A DNA stretch of 64,000 bases from Scytonema millei VB511283 (GTDB lineage: Bacteria > Cyanobacteriota > Cyanobacteriia > Cyanobacteriales > Chroococcidiopsidaceae), in NCBI RefSeq assembly GCF_000817735.3, contig NZ_JTJC03000009.1:62001-126000 (forward strand), given 5' to 3'. This document shows, one piece after another, positions 25,619 to 33,745 of the stretch. Made by a program: the position numbers and the translations under genes. The notes under the pieces are model-generated. The model had not been told where the DNA came from. It saw nothing but the letters and a program-made list of their open reading frames with translations, and did no database searches. How positions within the stretch are numbered: the stretch's first letter is position 1; the number at the start of each line of letters is the position of its first letter.

Positions 25619-26521
25619 TTAATGGGAAAAACGTTTTAATCCAGCTAAGATTCGGGCATAGGGCGTTTCGTGCAGGTGTGCCTTGCCGACAGAGCCGAAG
25701 AGATGCAATTTTTCGGCAATCACTTCCTGCATAGCCGCGATCGCCACGCCTGCCATATCGAGTAAGTCGCTGCCATTACCCGCACAAACTTCTGATTTGA
25801 GCGATCGCATATAAGCTTGTCGTACTTCAGTATTGACATTAAACTTACACACGCCTAATTGGATGGAACGGCTAATCATCCACGCTGGTAATCCCGACGC
25901 GCCATGCAAGACGAGGGGAATATCAATTAAGCGGCGAATGCGAGCAAGGCGATCGAAATCCAAACGGGGTGGACTTTTATATTCTCCGTGAACGTTACCA
26001 ATCGTGACTGCCAAGGCATCCACCCGCGTTGTACGGACGAATTCCACAGCTTGGGCGGGATCGGTCATTTTGGCTTCTTTTTCCGCGATCGTTAAGCCAT
26101 CTTCAGTACCGCTGATCCGACCAATTTCAGCTTCGACGATCGCACCAGATTTATGGGCAAGGCGCGTCATCTCCCGCGTAAATCCCATGTTTTCTGCATA
26201 TGATAAGTGGGAACCATCCGCCATAATCGAGTTCATGCCTGCTGTAAGGGCTTGGCGAATATCGCTGGCGTTAGTGCTGTGGTCTAAGTGGACGGCAATA
26301 GGGACTGTAGCAGCGCGTGCGGCTTCCAAGCACATTGCTACTAACGCCGATCTCCCGTACTTTAAGGCACTGGGATGGATCTGCAACATAGCAGCACTAC
26401 GATTTGCCTCGGCTGCACTCACTACCGCTTTGACTCCCTCCAAGTTATAGATATTAAAGGCTCCGATCGCGTAAATATTCTGCCGTGCTGTTTGGAGGAG
26501 TTCTTGGGTAGAAGCAAGCAT
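25619..26521 (-). CDS. Class II ketose-bisphosphate aldolase
   Basis: 300-residue zinc-dependent aldolase of the FbaA/GatY/KbaY family, cleaving a ketose 1,6-bisphosphate to dihydroxyacetone phosphate plus an aldehyde. Visible active-site parts are HLDHST (D80 base, H81 zinc), ADGSHL (101-106), the zinc glutamate in EAEIGRISGTED (E132), GNVHGEYK and LVLHGASGLP. It is shorter than the roughly 359-residue class II fructose-bisphosphate aldolase of the Calvin cycle in cyanobacteria, and resembles tagatose- or sugar-specific paralogues more. The next gene upstream is a HAD phosphatase in the same direction, which hints at a joint sugar-phosphate route. Confidence 0.88.
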   Translation of the reverse strand: MLASTQELLQTARQNIYAIGAFNIYNLEGVKAVVSAAEANRSAAMLQIHPSALKYGRSALVAMCLEAARAATVPIAVHLDHSTNASDIRQALTAGMNSIMADGSHLSYAENMGFTREMTRLAHKSGAIVEAEIGRISGTEDGLTIAEKEAKMTDPAQAVEFVRTTRVDALAVTIGNVHGEYKSPPRLDFDRLARIRRLIDIPLVLHGASGLPAWMISRSIQLGVCKFNVNTEVRQAYMRSLKSEVCAGNGSDLLDMAGVAIAAMQEVIAEKLHLFGSVGKAHLHETPYARILAGLKRFSH

Positions 26522-26530
26522 ATTTAAAAT

Positions 26531-26601
26531 CGTAGGGGCGGTTTTTTTGAATATACCTGTACTGGAACAAATAATACTGTGGATAAACCCGCCCGTACAA
26601 C
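26531..26601. repeat. MITE-like repeat, copy 2
   Basis: Begins CGTAGGGGCGGTTTT and ends AAACCCGCCCGTACAAC, terminal inverted repeats about 70 bp apart. It is directly followed by copy 3. Confidence 0.75.
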
Positions 26602-26669
26602 CGTAGGGGCGGGTTCACCCGAAATCTTGGTCGAAGTCACAGTTAATTGGTAAACCCGCCCGTACAACC
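26602..26669. repeat. MITE-like repeat, copy 3
   Basis: Begins CGTAGGGGCGGGTTC and ends TAAACCCGCCCGTACAACC. It is tandem with copy 2, with a different internal sequence. Confidence 0.75.
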
Positions 26670-26670
26670 G

Positions 26671-27405
26671 TTAAAAAATCACCTGAATTTCATCGAGTTG
26701 GGAAATCGCCACGTCTGCTGCTTCTAAATGGGCGGCTTCTGGTCTGCCCCAACAGATACCGATACAACCCGCTGCCCCTGCGTTGCGTGCCATTTCAATA
26801 TCGGCAGCGGAATCTCCTACCATTAAAGTATCGTGGGGCGCTACACCCAAGGCTTGACAGGCTTGCAAAAATAGTACCGGATCGGGTTTACTGACACCAG
26901 TATCTACACCCATCTGTAACTGCACGTAAGCTTCTAGTTGATGGCGCTGAACGAAGGCGCGAACTCGTTCGGTGGAAGCGGCGGAAAGAATTCCCAGTTT
27001 GAGACCAGCATCGCTGAGATATTTCAGTACTTCCAAGCTGCCTACAAATAGGGGCGAAGGGGCAGTACCAATATACCGATCGGCTTCCTCAAAGGTACGA
27101 CGGGCGATCGCCAAGGATTCAAACCAACTGCGCCCAGTCTCGGCGATATAAGCAGCTGCGGCAATTTCCGTTTCGCGCCGACTGCCCACGGCTAACAGTC
27201 CTGTCGGATCGAGGCGATCGCCATTAATTCCAAATGCCATCAGCAGAGGTTCGCCAATCCCAGGAATTTGGGCATCGATCAGGCGCGATCGCTTTTGTCC
27301 TAAATTGCGTAAATACTCTTCAGAATTTTCTAACGTGCCATCTTTATCGAAGACAATTGCTTGGATATTACTGAAGCGCTTGTCTTTACACTGAATTGTT
27401 GCCAT
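26671..27405 (-). CDS. HAD-IA family hydrolase (phosphoglycolate phosphatase-like)
   Basis: 244 residues. HAD motifs are FDKDGTLENS (nucleophile Asp and DGT, about 19-28), a serine in GILSAAS (motif II), the lysine in VSKPDP (motif III) and GDSAADIEMARNAG (motif IV). A helical cap between the first two motifs places it in subclass IA with phosphoglycolate phosphatase and beta-phosphoglucomutase relatives. Substrate unknown. It lies 150 bases upstream of the aldolase on the same strand, separated by the two MITE-like repeats, whose hairpins could uncouple expression. Confidence 0.88.
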   Translation of the reverse strand: MATIQCKDKRFSNIQAIVFDKDGTLENSEEYLRNLGQKRSRLIDAQIPGIGEPLLMAFGINGDRLDPTGLLAVGSRRETEIAAAAYIAETGRSWFESLAIARRTFEEADRYIGTAPSPLFVGSLEVLKYLSDAGLKLGILSAASTERVRAFVQRHQLEAYVQLQMGVDTGVSKPDPVLFLQACQALGVAPHDTLMVGDSAADIEMARNAGAAGCIGICWGRPEAAHLEAADVAISQLDEIQVIF

Positions 27406-27561
27406 ATTTGTATTAACTTACGCTTCTACTGAAATTTATTGTAAGTTCTGTAAATGAGTATTTCTACCTTTTAATTTGCCCCATGCAGTTAGCTAGACCT
27501 CAAGTTTACTAGAGCTTTTAGTCTTTTGACTTTTAACTTTTAACTTTTGACTTTCTCGGTA

Positions 27562-28104
27562 ATGGGCTTCATTTTACGACAAGCACGCCTGGACGAGCGT
27601 GTCCAAATCGAACGATTAATTGCTGCTTCTGCACGGGGTTTGAGTCGAGCAGATTATACTGACGAGCAGATTGAAGCTGCGATCGCTTCGGTTTTTGGTG
27701 TCGATACAGATCTGATTGTAGATGGTACGTACTTTGTTGCCGAAGCGACTGAAATGTTAGTGGGGTGCGGTGGTTGGAGTAAACGCAAAACGCTATTTGG
27801 CGGCGATCGCTATAGCGATCGCGAGTCAGGCTATCTCGATCCCAACTGCGATGCGGCAAAAATTCGGGCTTTTTTCGTCCATCCTGACTGGGCAAGACAA
27901 GGTATCGGCAGAGCAATTTTACAACGATGCGAACTCCAAGCTCAAGCCAGTGGTTTTCGATCGCTGGAATTAATGGCAACCTTACCAGGAGTCAAACTGT
28001 ATCGAGCATATGGGTATACGGGTAGCGATTCCGTTACCTATACAATTGGCAACGGAGTCAGCATTGAATTTGTCCCCATGAGCAAAACAATCGCGCAACT
28101 GTAG
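27562..28104 (+). CDS. GNAT family N-acetyltransferase
   Basis: 180 residues from ATG 27562; the TTG five codons earlier is encoded by a heptamer-like TAACTTTTGACT array and is less likely. The acetyl-CoA binding segment is VHPDWARQGIGRAILQRCE (R-x2-G-x-G/A), followed by LELMATLPGVKLYRAYGY, normal for the fold. Substrate unknown. The stop codon TAG (28102-28104) is also the first three bases of a TAGGGGCGGG repeat, so the C-terminus was apparently set or preserved by that element. Confidence 0.88.
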   Translation: MGFILRQARLDERVQIERLIAASARGLSRADYTDEQIEAAIASVFGVDTDLIVDGTYFVAEATEMLVGCGGWSKRKTLFGGDRYSDRESGYLDPNCDAAKIRAFFVHPDWARQGIGRAILQRCELQAQASGFRSLELMATLPGVKLYRAYGYTGSDSVTYTIGNGVSIEFVPMSKTIAQL

Positions 28105-28160
28105 GGGCGGGTTTATTAACCATTTCCAACTAGGACAAATATTTCAGGCAAACCCGCCCT
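28101..28160. repeat. MITE-like repeat, copy 4
   Basis: GTAGGGGCGGGTTTATT at the left and GGCAAACCCGCCCT at the right, about 60 bp. The left end overlaps the GNAT stop codon. Confidence 0.75.
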
Positions 28161-28178
28161 CCGAGATCTAGCAATCTG

Positions 28179-28206
28179 GTAGGGTTGCACAACTGTGCGC
28201 CCCTAC
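28179..28206. repeat. GGGGCGCAC palindromic repeat, copy 2
   Basis: GTAGGGTTGCAC-aact-GTGCGCCCCTAC, an imperfect form of the palindrome seen at 2586. Confidence 0.7.
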
Positions 28207-28236
28207 TGCCTATTATTCCAGCAGATGCGATCGCCA

Positions 28237-28256
28237 CAAAAAAAGAGGGTTTAACC
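28237..28256 (-). terminator. Intrinsic terminator of rpsA
   Basis: Read on the minus strand: stem AGGGGGT / ACCCTCT (one G-U pair), loop TAA, then a run of seven T. It stands about 55 bases after the ribosomal protein S1 stop codon. Confidence 0.85.
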
Positions 28257-28312
28257 CCCTTTGATATAGAAACGTCAAATATAACGCCTCTACATTGAAT
28301 TGCTAAATATTC

Positions 28313-29374
28313 TTACTCAACTGCTGCTGGCAAATCCTCATCATCCGTAGCAACTGGCTCTTCCGTAGCAATTGGCTCTTCCGTAGCAACTGGCTCTTCC
28401 GTAGCCTCTGGAATTTCTTCTTCCACTGCTGCTGGTTCTTCTACCTCAGCAGGAGCATTTAAATCAATTCCTTGTTGCTTAGCTGCCATCTGTTCGCGAT
28501 ATCTTGCAGCCATTTCTTCTGCTTTATCGTAAACTAGGTCGCGGTTCTTGATCATGTCACCTGGTTCTGGCTCTAGCTGTTTTGTAGACAGAGAAATCCG
28601 ACCTCGTTCGGCATCTAAGTCAATGATCATGACTTTGACTTCATCGTTGACGTTGAAAACGCTGTGAGGTGTATCGATGTGGTCGTGGGAGATTTCCGAG
28701 ATGTGCAGCAGACCGCTAACACCTCCAATATCGATAAACGCACCGTAAGGCTTGATCCCGCGTACCGTACCGATGACGACTTCGCCAACTTCCAAGCGGT
28801 TCATCTTGCGCTCGACTAAAGCACGACGGTGTGACAGCACCAAACGATTGCGGTCTTCATCAACTTCTAGAAACTTTAATGGTAGCTCCTCGCTAACCAA
28901 CTCTTCTTTGGGCTTGCGAGTGCTGATGTGAGAACCAGGAATAAATCCGCGCAGACCTTCGATTCGCACGAGTGCGCCGCCGCGATTTGTAGCGAATACG
29001 AGCGATCGCACCGTTGCATCTTCGTTTTGTAACTGTCTGACGCGCTCCCAAGCTCGCATATACTCAATGCGGCGAATCGAAAGCGTTAGCTGTCCGTCTT
29101 CGTTTTCATCGGTAAGAATGAAAAACTCCCGCGTTTCGTTGGGTTGCAAAACTTCTTCTGGAGCATCCACCCGATTTATCGACATTTCCTGGATGGGAAT
29201 GTAGGCAGCGGTCTTAGCACCAATGTCAATCAGAGCGCCCCGTGGCTCCATGCTAAATACCGTACCAGCTACGATGTCGCCAGGGCTGAAGTGGTAATCG
29301 TATTTGTCGAGTAAAGCCGCGAAATCTTCGTGAGTAAAGCCTATTTCTGTAGTAAGTGTTTTCTGATTGACCAT
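28313..29374 (-). CDS. rpsA: 30S ribosomal protein S1
   Basis: 353 residues from MVNQKTLTTEIGFTHEDFAALL at 29374; the 25-residue upstream extension is not family-like. Three S1 OB-fold RNA-binding repeats are visible, near 30-100 (GDIVAGTVFSMEPRGALIDIGAK), 115-180 and 195-265 (GEVVIGTVRGIKPYGAFIDIGGV). The three-repeat form is normal for cyanobacteria and plastids, against six in Escherichia coli. The C-terminal tail is acidic and contains a six-residue repeat (ATEEPV, ATEEPI, ATEEPV) encoded by an 18-bp tandem repeat at 28345-28398. A clear terminator follows. Confidence 0.95.
   Translation of the reverse strand: MVNQKTLTTEIGFTHEDFAALLDKYDYHFSPGDIVAGTVFSMEPRGALIDIGAKTAAYIPIQEMSINRVDAPEEVLQPNETREFFILTDENEDGQLTLSIRRIEYMRAWERVRQLQNEDATVRSLVFATNRGGALVRIEGLRGFIPGSHISTRKPKEELVSEELPLKFLEVDEDRNRLVLSHRRALVERKMNRLEVGEVVIGTVRGIKPYGAFIDIGGVSGLLHISEISHDHIDTPHSVFNVNDEVKVMIIDLDAERGRISLSTKQLEPEPGDMIKNRDLVYDKAEEMAARYREQMAAKQQGIDLNAPAEVEEPAAVEEEIPEATEEPVATEEPIATEEPVATDDEDLPAAVE
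28345..28398 (-). repeat. 18-bp tandem repeat inside rpsA
   Basis: Three units of CCGTAGCAACTGGCTCTT (plus strand; the middle one has a C to T change), translated as ATEEPV/ATEEPI repeats in the acidic tail of ribosomal protein S1. Confidence 0.9.
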
Positions 29375-29705
29375 GCTGGTTGTTTCCTGGGAATAGTCTC
29401 CGAAAGGTTTTTCCTCCTCTCGATGTATATGCAAGTCGATCGTAGGCAAATTACACCTACATCTCTGATTCCATCCTAACGTAGGAGAAGTTAATCTAGA
29501 CGCAATTTTAAGTACAGACTCTCAATTATAACTGAGCTTTGTGAATAAATTTACTGAAAATCTTTAGATATAGTCCGAATCGACAGAGTTCGAGTGATGG
29601 ATTCGTAGAATTCAATCTATAGATGTCATTGCTTACCTTAGCAGAAAAGCGCCTAATGTGAGTTAATCGTACAAGGTTACCATAGTGCGATCGCGATAAA
29701 ATCTT
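29375..29705. other. rpsA upstream region
   Basis: 331 bases between nrdR end and the rpsA start, both on the minus strand. It is AT-rich and free of heptamer arrays, so it probably carries the rpsA promoter and leader. No gene or RNA is identified. Confidence 0.45.
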
Positions 29706-30239
29706 TCAATCGGCGATCGCCACAGTATGAGTTGGGGATTCATGGCACTGGCAATATTCATCTTCAATCGGGATATTATTTGGAGCTTCCTGACGCGATA
29801 GATCGTCCAAAGTTTCGACAAAATCTTTCATAGTTTGAAACTGGCGATAGACAGAAGCAAAACGCACGTAGGCAACTTCACTCTCGCAACGCAGTTGTTT
29901 TAAAACTAATTCGCCAATTTCCAGACTGCTAACTTCCCGTGAGACACGTTGTTGCAGTTCTGCTTCAATTTCATCGACGATCGCTTCCATCCGCAAAGCT
30001 GAAATTCCCGTTTTCTCGCAAGCACGGACAATTCCCCGTAAAACTTTAGAGCGATCGAATAACTGGCGATCGCCATTCTGTTTCAGAACGGTAATTGGAA
30101 CAAATTCAATCCGTTCGTAAGTTGTAAAGCGGCGATGACAACGCAAACATTCCCGCCGCCTGCGGATACTTTGTCCCGCTTCAGCAGAACGCGATTCTAA
30201 AACGCGATTATCTGGATGCTGGCAGAAAGGGCATTGCAT
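29706..30239 (-). CDS. nrdR: Transcriptional repressor NrdR
   Basis: 177 residues from [17 protein letters not shown] at 30239. A longer frame to 30380 only translates TAACTGA repeats, so it is rejected. The N-terminal zinc ribbon has C3, C6 and the [17 protein letters not shown] pair. The ATP-cone domain (about 47-137) begins with [22 protein letters not shown]. NrdR senses ATP/dATP and represses ribonucleotide reductase genes. It follows psbB-psbT on the same strand, an arrangement I recall in other cyanobacteria. The C-terminal tail ([11 protein letters not shown]) is a lineage extension. Confidence 0.96.
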   Translation of the reverse strand: MQCPFCQHPDNRVLESRSAEAGQSIRRRRECLRCHRRFTTYERIEFVPITVLKQNGDRQLFDRSKVLRGIVRACEKTGISALRMEAIVDEIEAELQQRVSREVSSLEIGELVLKQLRCESEVAYVRFASVYRQFQTMKDFVETLDDLSRQEAPNNIPIEDEYCQCHESPTHTVAIAD

Positions 30240-30301
30240 GGCAAGGGGTGAGGAGTGAGGAGTTAGGGGTGAGGGAATGACAAGGGGGACAAGGGAGAAG
30301 T

Positions 30302-30358
30302 CGTAAGTCGTAATTAACTGATAACTGATAACTGATAACTGACAACTGACAACTGATA
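30302..30358. repeat. AACTGAT heptamer array upstream of nrdR
   Basis: GTCGTAA and then seven or so AACTGAT/AACTGAC units. They encode a spurious N-terminal extension if read as coding. Confidence 0.85.
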
Positions 30359-30446
30359 AAGGAATATCCGCTGCTACCAAGAGCGATAACAGCGGTGGAA
30401 AATGGATATGATTTGGCTATTTTTAGTAAATTCAGCCGAAAAAAAT

Positions 30447-30545
30447 TTACTTTTTCTCAATGCGAGGCGGTTCGCGAAAAGCTATGGCAAAGAATAGAGT
30501 ACCAATAGCCAGCGCGAGAATCAAAATGTAAGCAACGCTTTCCAT
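30447..30545 (-). CDS. psbT: Photosystem II protein T
   Basis: 32-residue single-span thylakoid protein at the PSII dimer interface ([23 protein letters not shown], then the charged end REPPRIEKK). The start at 30545 is set by family length; an upstream extension in the same frame has no resemblance. It lies 129 bases downstream of psbB on the same strand, the conserved psbB-psbT order. Confidence 0.96.
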
Positions 30546-30674
30546 GTCAGTATTCCCTAACGACTTCCTTCTTACTGATAGTTTATCAATCAAAAGAAAA
30601 GAACGGTTACATTCACTGCTAGAAAAATTGTTTCCCGACAATATATTTAACCGTTCTTAACAATTGACCTCAGT

Positions 30675-32228
30675 TTAGGCTTCCTTACGGCGAGTGGTCT
30701 TGTCACCCACTTTCTGGAACAGCCCCCATTCGACTTGTTCTTCCAGATCTGCCTCGACTCCTGCGAAGACATCGCGGAAGATCGTGCGAGAACCGTGCCA
30801 TAAATGACCGAAGAAGAACAGCAACGCAAAGGTAGCGTGAGCAAAGGTGAACCAACCTCTAGGGCTAGTACGGAATACGCCATCAGGCTTAGCAAGTGCT
30901 AGATCGCCAAATCTGGTGCTTTGATCGCCGTCAAAATTGATGATTTCGCCACCTTGAGCTTTACGAGCATACTTCTTCACGTCGGCTGGGTCGGTAAAGG
31001 TTTGACCGCCCAACTCACCGCCGTAGAAGCTAACAGTTACACCTGTTTGCTCGAAGCTATACTTGGATTCTGCCCGCCGGAAAGGAATATCAGCGCGAAC
31101 AACACCGTCTTTATCTGTTAAAACAACAGGGAAAGTTTCAAAGAAGTTAGGCAGACGACGAACTTCTAATTCTCGCCCTTCTTTATCTTTGAATACGGGG
31201 TGTCCTGCCCAAGAGAGAGCAATACCGTTGGTCTTATTCATCGGACCGACGCGGAACAAACCGCCTTTAGCAGGGCTGTTACCTACGTAGTCGTAGAACG
31301 CCAGTTTTTCGGGAATTTCCGACCAGGCTTCAGACAAGCTCTTACCCTCAGCCAGGCTAGCTTGCACGCGACGGGTCATTTCTTGTTTGAAGTAGCCATC
31401 ATCCCACTGATAACGGGTAGGTCCAAACAGTTCAATTGGAGTTGTGGCGTTACCGTACCACATCGTTCCTGCTACAACGAAAGCAGCAAAGAAGACAGCC
31501 GCAATACTGCTAGAAAGCACGGTTTCGATATTCCCCATCCGCAAGGCTTTGTAGAGCCGTTCGGGAGGTCGAACTGTCAAGTGGAATAAACCAGCAATAA
31601 TACCGACAACACCCGCAGCAATGTGGTGAGCTACCACACCCCCAGGATTAAACGGGTTAAAGCCTGCGGGTCCCCATTCCGGCGCGACTGCTTCTACGTG
31701 TCCGGTGATGCCGTAGGGGTCAGAAACCCACATCCCTGGACCAAATAGTCCGGTGAGGTGAAAAGCACCAAAGCCAAAGCAAAGTAGACCAGACAAGAAT
31801 AAATGGATACCAAACATTTTTGGCAGGTCTAGGGCAGATTCGCCCGTGCGGGGGTCTTGGAAGAGTTCCAAGTCCCAATAAACCCAGTGCCAGCAAGCAG
31901 CTAGGAATAATAAACCGGAAAGAACGATGTGAGCGGCAGCAACGCCCTCAAACGACCAGAAACCAGGGTCGTAGCTGGGAGCGCCCATGACGTTCCAGCC
32001 ACCCCAAGAGCCAACTACACCCAAGCGTGACATGAAGGGCAGTACGTACATACCTTGCCGCCACATGGGGTTTAATACTGGATCGCTGGGGTCGTAAATA
32101 GCTAGTTCGTATAGAGCCATCGAACCAGCCCAGCCTGCAACTAGTGCTGTATGCATTAAATGTACAGCAATCAACCGCCCTGGATCGTTCAGGACGACTG
32201 TGTGTACTCTGTACCAAGGTAGTCCCAT
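30675..32228 (-). CDS. psbB: Photosystem II CP47 chlorophyll apoprotein
   Basis: 517-residue core antenna of PSII, six membrane spans, many histidines positioned for chlorophyll ([36 protein letters not shown]). The large lumenal loop before the last span is intact (about 258-450). The start [18 protein letters not shown] is universal for CP47. GAGGAGGAG nine bases before the ATG is a strong ribosome binding site. It leads the psbB-psbT unit, with nrdR downstream. Confidence 0.98.
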   Translation of the reverse strand: MGLPWYRVHTVVLNDPGRLIAVHLMHTALVAGWAGSMALYELAIYDPSDPVLNPMWRQGMYVLPFMSRLGVVGSWGGWNVMGAPSYDPGFWSFEGVAAAHIVLSGLLFLAACWHWVYWDLELFQDPRTGESALDLPKMFGIHLFLSGLLCFGFGAFHLTGLFGPGMWVSDPYGITGHVEAVAPEWGPAGFNPFNPGGVVAHHIAAGVVGIIAGLFHLTVRPPERLYKALRMGNIETVLSSSIAAVFFAAFVVAGTMWYGNATTPIELFGPTRYQWDDGYFKQEMTRRVQASLAEGKSLSEAWSEIPEKLAFYDYVGNSPAKGGLFRVGPMNKTNGIALSWAGHPVFKDKEGRELEVRRLPNFFETFPVVLTDKDGVVRADIPFRRAESKYSFEQTGVTVSFYGGELGGQTFTDPADVKKYARKAQGGEIINFDGDQSTRFGDLALAKPDGVFRTSPRGWFTFAHATFALLFFFGHLWHGSRTIFRDVFAGVEADLEEQVEWGLFQKVGDKTTRRKEA

Positions 32229-32655
32229 CGACTACGCTCCTCCTCGATGAGTTATTTCTACAGGATAATTTTTCGGCTTTTTGTTATTGCCATCAACCGA
32301 GCCTTACTACATCTGGATTTGGACGATCCATATGGCTTGTAAAATTCAGCAATGGTATTCAATACAAAAATGAGAATTATTAAAGAAGTGTAACTATTGG
32401 CGGGACTGAATGCAAGACGAAAATCAGTTATCAGTTATCAGTTGTCAGTTATCGTAGGGGCGGGTGCGCGCAAATAGACAGACAACTGAGGCAGTAAATC
32501 TTCGCTTCATACCCGCCCGTACAGGAGCCAGGAGTCGAGAGTCAGGAGAAGACAAATAGAAATCTTATCACTCACCACGCACCACTCTCTCAGCTCTCCT
32601 CTCTTGCCAACTACCAACTACCAACTACCACTCTTCACTGACAACTGATAACTGT
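32229..32655. other. psbB upstream region with repeats
   Basis: The 150 bases next to psbB are AT-rich leader and promoter. The rest contains ATCAGTT heptamers (32424-32452), a MITE-like repeat (32454-32523) and CCAACTA arrays (32609-32632). No gene seen. Confidence 0.55.
32454..32523. repeat. MITE-like repeat, copy 5
   Basis: CGTAGGGGCGGGTGCG at the left and CATACCCGCCCGTACAGG at the right, about 70 bp apart, same terminal pattern as the copies near 26.6 kb. Confidence 0.75.
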
Positions 32656-32988
32656 TCACTGTACTACAGATTGAATGCTTTTGAGTTGGCACATGGCTTC
32701 GGCAGCTCCCAGGCGCTCTATAACTTGTTCGGCGGCGATCAATCGCTTGAGTACAACTTGTCCGATCGCTTGTTTTGTGCCATTACTTGAAGCAGTAGCG
32801 GGTCTGACTTCTACAGTCATAATCGTGTCTTCTACCCGATACAGCCATAATTTTTCGTTTGCTTCTACTAGACAAACGTTAAGTCGCTGAATGTCTGGTC
32901 GTCGCCGCCATGCTGTTTCATTCCATAGACCATCAGATGCCCAGATTCTACCTACTGTCCATCCTTCAGTGAGAAAGAAATATTTCAC
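32656..32988 (-). CDS. Conserved-looking hypothetical protein
   Basis: 110 residues, unrecognised. The N-terminal part (YFFLTEGWTVGRIWASDGLWNETAWRRRPDIQRL) is tryptophan- and arginine-rich. The middle looks like beta strands (EKLWLYRVEDTIMTVEVRP) and the end like amphipathic helices (LKRLIAAEQVIERLGAAEAM). No signal peptide or membrane span. The single complete frame and normal composition support a real gene. It may be soluble and small-ligand or DNA binding, but that is a guess. Confidence 0.6.
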   Translation of the reverse strand: MKYFFLTEGWTVGRIWASDGLWNETAWRRRPDIQRLNVCLVEANEKLWLYRVEDTIMTVEVRPATASSNGTKQAIGQVVLKRLIAAEQVIERLGAAEAMCQLKSIQSVVQ

Positions 32989-33118
32989 GGGTTTTTGCAG
33001 CTATTCGACTGGATACTCCTCGACTAGCTTAGAGGATTTAATTTTTAGAAACAAACTGGATTTGATACAGTTTTCAGGAAGATATGAGATGCGATCGCCA
33101 TGACTTCGATCGCAATGT

Positions 33119-33676
33119 CTAACCAAACAATCTTGCCACAGCACAGCTAGAACCAGGCAATAAAGGCGAAGTTAGTTCGTCACTAGCAAACAAAGTTGCC
33201 ACCATCACCAATGTTGCATTTTCGCGGCGATAAACTTGAATTTGCTGCAAGCGCGGATCTGCGATCCAATATTCACGCACTCCTTGAGCAGCATATAGTT
33301 TCAGTTTAGCCTCTTTGTCGCGGCGCTCGTTGGTTTCCCCTGGCGATAGCACCTCAACCACCAATTCTGGTGCGCCAGTCAAGTGTTCTGCTTCGTCTAA
33401 CAAAGCAGCCAATCGCTCTTTACTAATCCAAACCACATCTGGGATAACGTTATCAGCATCAGTAAAAATAATGCCAGGGGTAGTGACTGCTTCCCCTAAT
33501 CCAGTTTGTTGCGACCAAAGATTTAATTCCGTACAAATGTTATTACAAACTCTTTGATGTTTCCAACCTGGTGCGCGGGTCACAAATAATTCCCCGTCTA
33601 CAATTTCATAGCGATTGCCATTATCTGGCAACAACTCTAAATTGCTAGTTGTCCATCTTACCTGCGCCTGGTTCAT
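33119..33676 (-). CDS. Uma2 family protein (DUF820 nuclease fold)
   Basis: 185 residues from ATG 33676, seven bases after an AAGGAG ribosome binding site, which fixes the start against a TTG at 33697. The Uma2/DUF820 family is greatly expanded in cyanobacteria and has a PD-(D/E)xK restriction-endonuclease-like fold. Visible core: ELVVEVLSPGETNERRDKEAKLKLYAAQGVREYWIADP, with glutamate in VEVLSP and lysine in KLKLY as likely metal-site residues. Cellular role unknown; the family is not tied to a methylase here. Confidence 0.88.
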   Translation of the reverse strand: MNQAQVRWTTSNLELLPDNGNRYEIVDGELFVTRAPGWKHQRVCNNICTELNLWSQQTGLGEAVTTPGIIFTDADNVIPDVVWISKERLAALLDEAEHLTGAPELVVEVLSPGETNERRDKEAKLKLYAAQGVREYWIADPRLQQIQVYRRENATLVMVATLFASDELTSPLLPGSSCAVARLFG

Positions 33677-33745
33677 AGAAAACTCCTTTTTTGTCAACAG
33701 TCACGCGAATGACAAATGACCAATAACTAATGACTAATGACAACT

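Noticed and set aside
26004-26450. 148-codon frame opposite the aldolase
   Set aside because: Lies wholly inside a well-supported gene on the other strand.
30240-30380. N-terminal extension of nrdR
   Set aside because: Encoded by AACTGAT heptamers and GGAGTGA repeats; the zinc ribbon begins at the ATG at 30239.
31200-31589. 129-codon frame opposite psbB
   Set aside because: Shadow of the strongly conserved CP47 coding sequence.
33119-33676. Uma2 protein as part of a restriction or defence system
   Set aside because: No methylase, specificity subunit or other defence gene nearby; Uma2 proteins are scattered singly in cyanobacteria.
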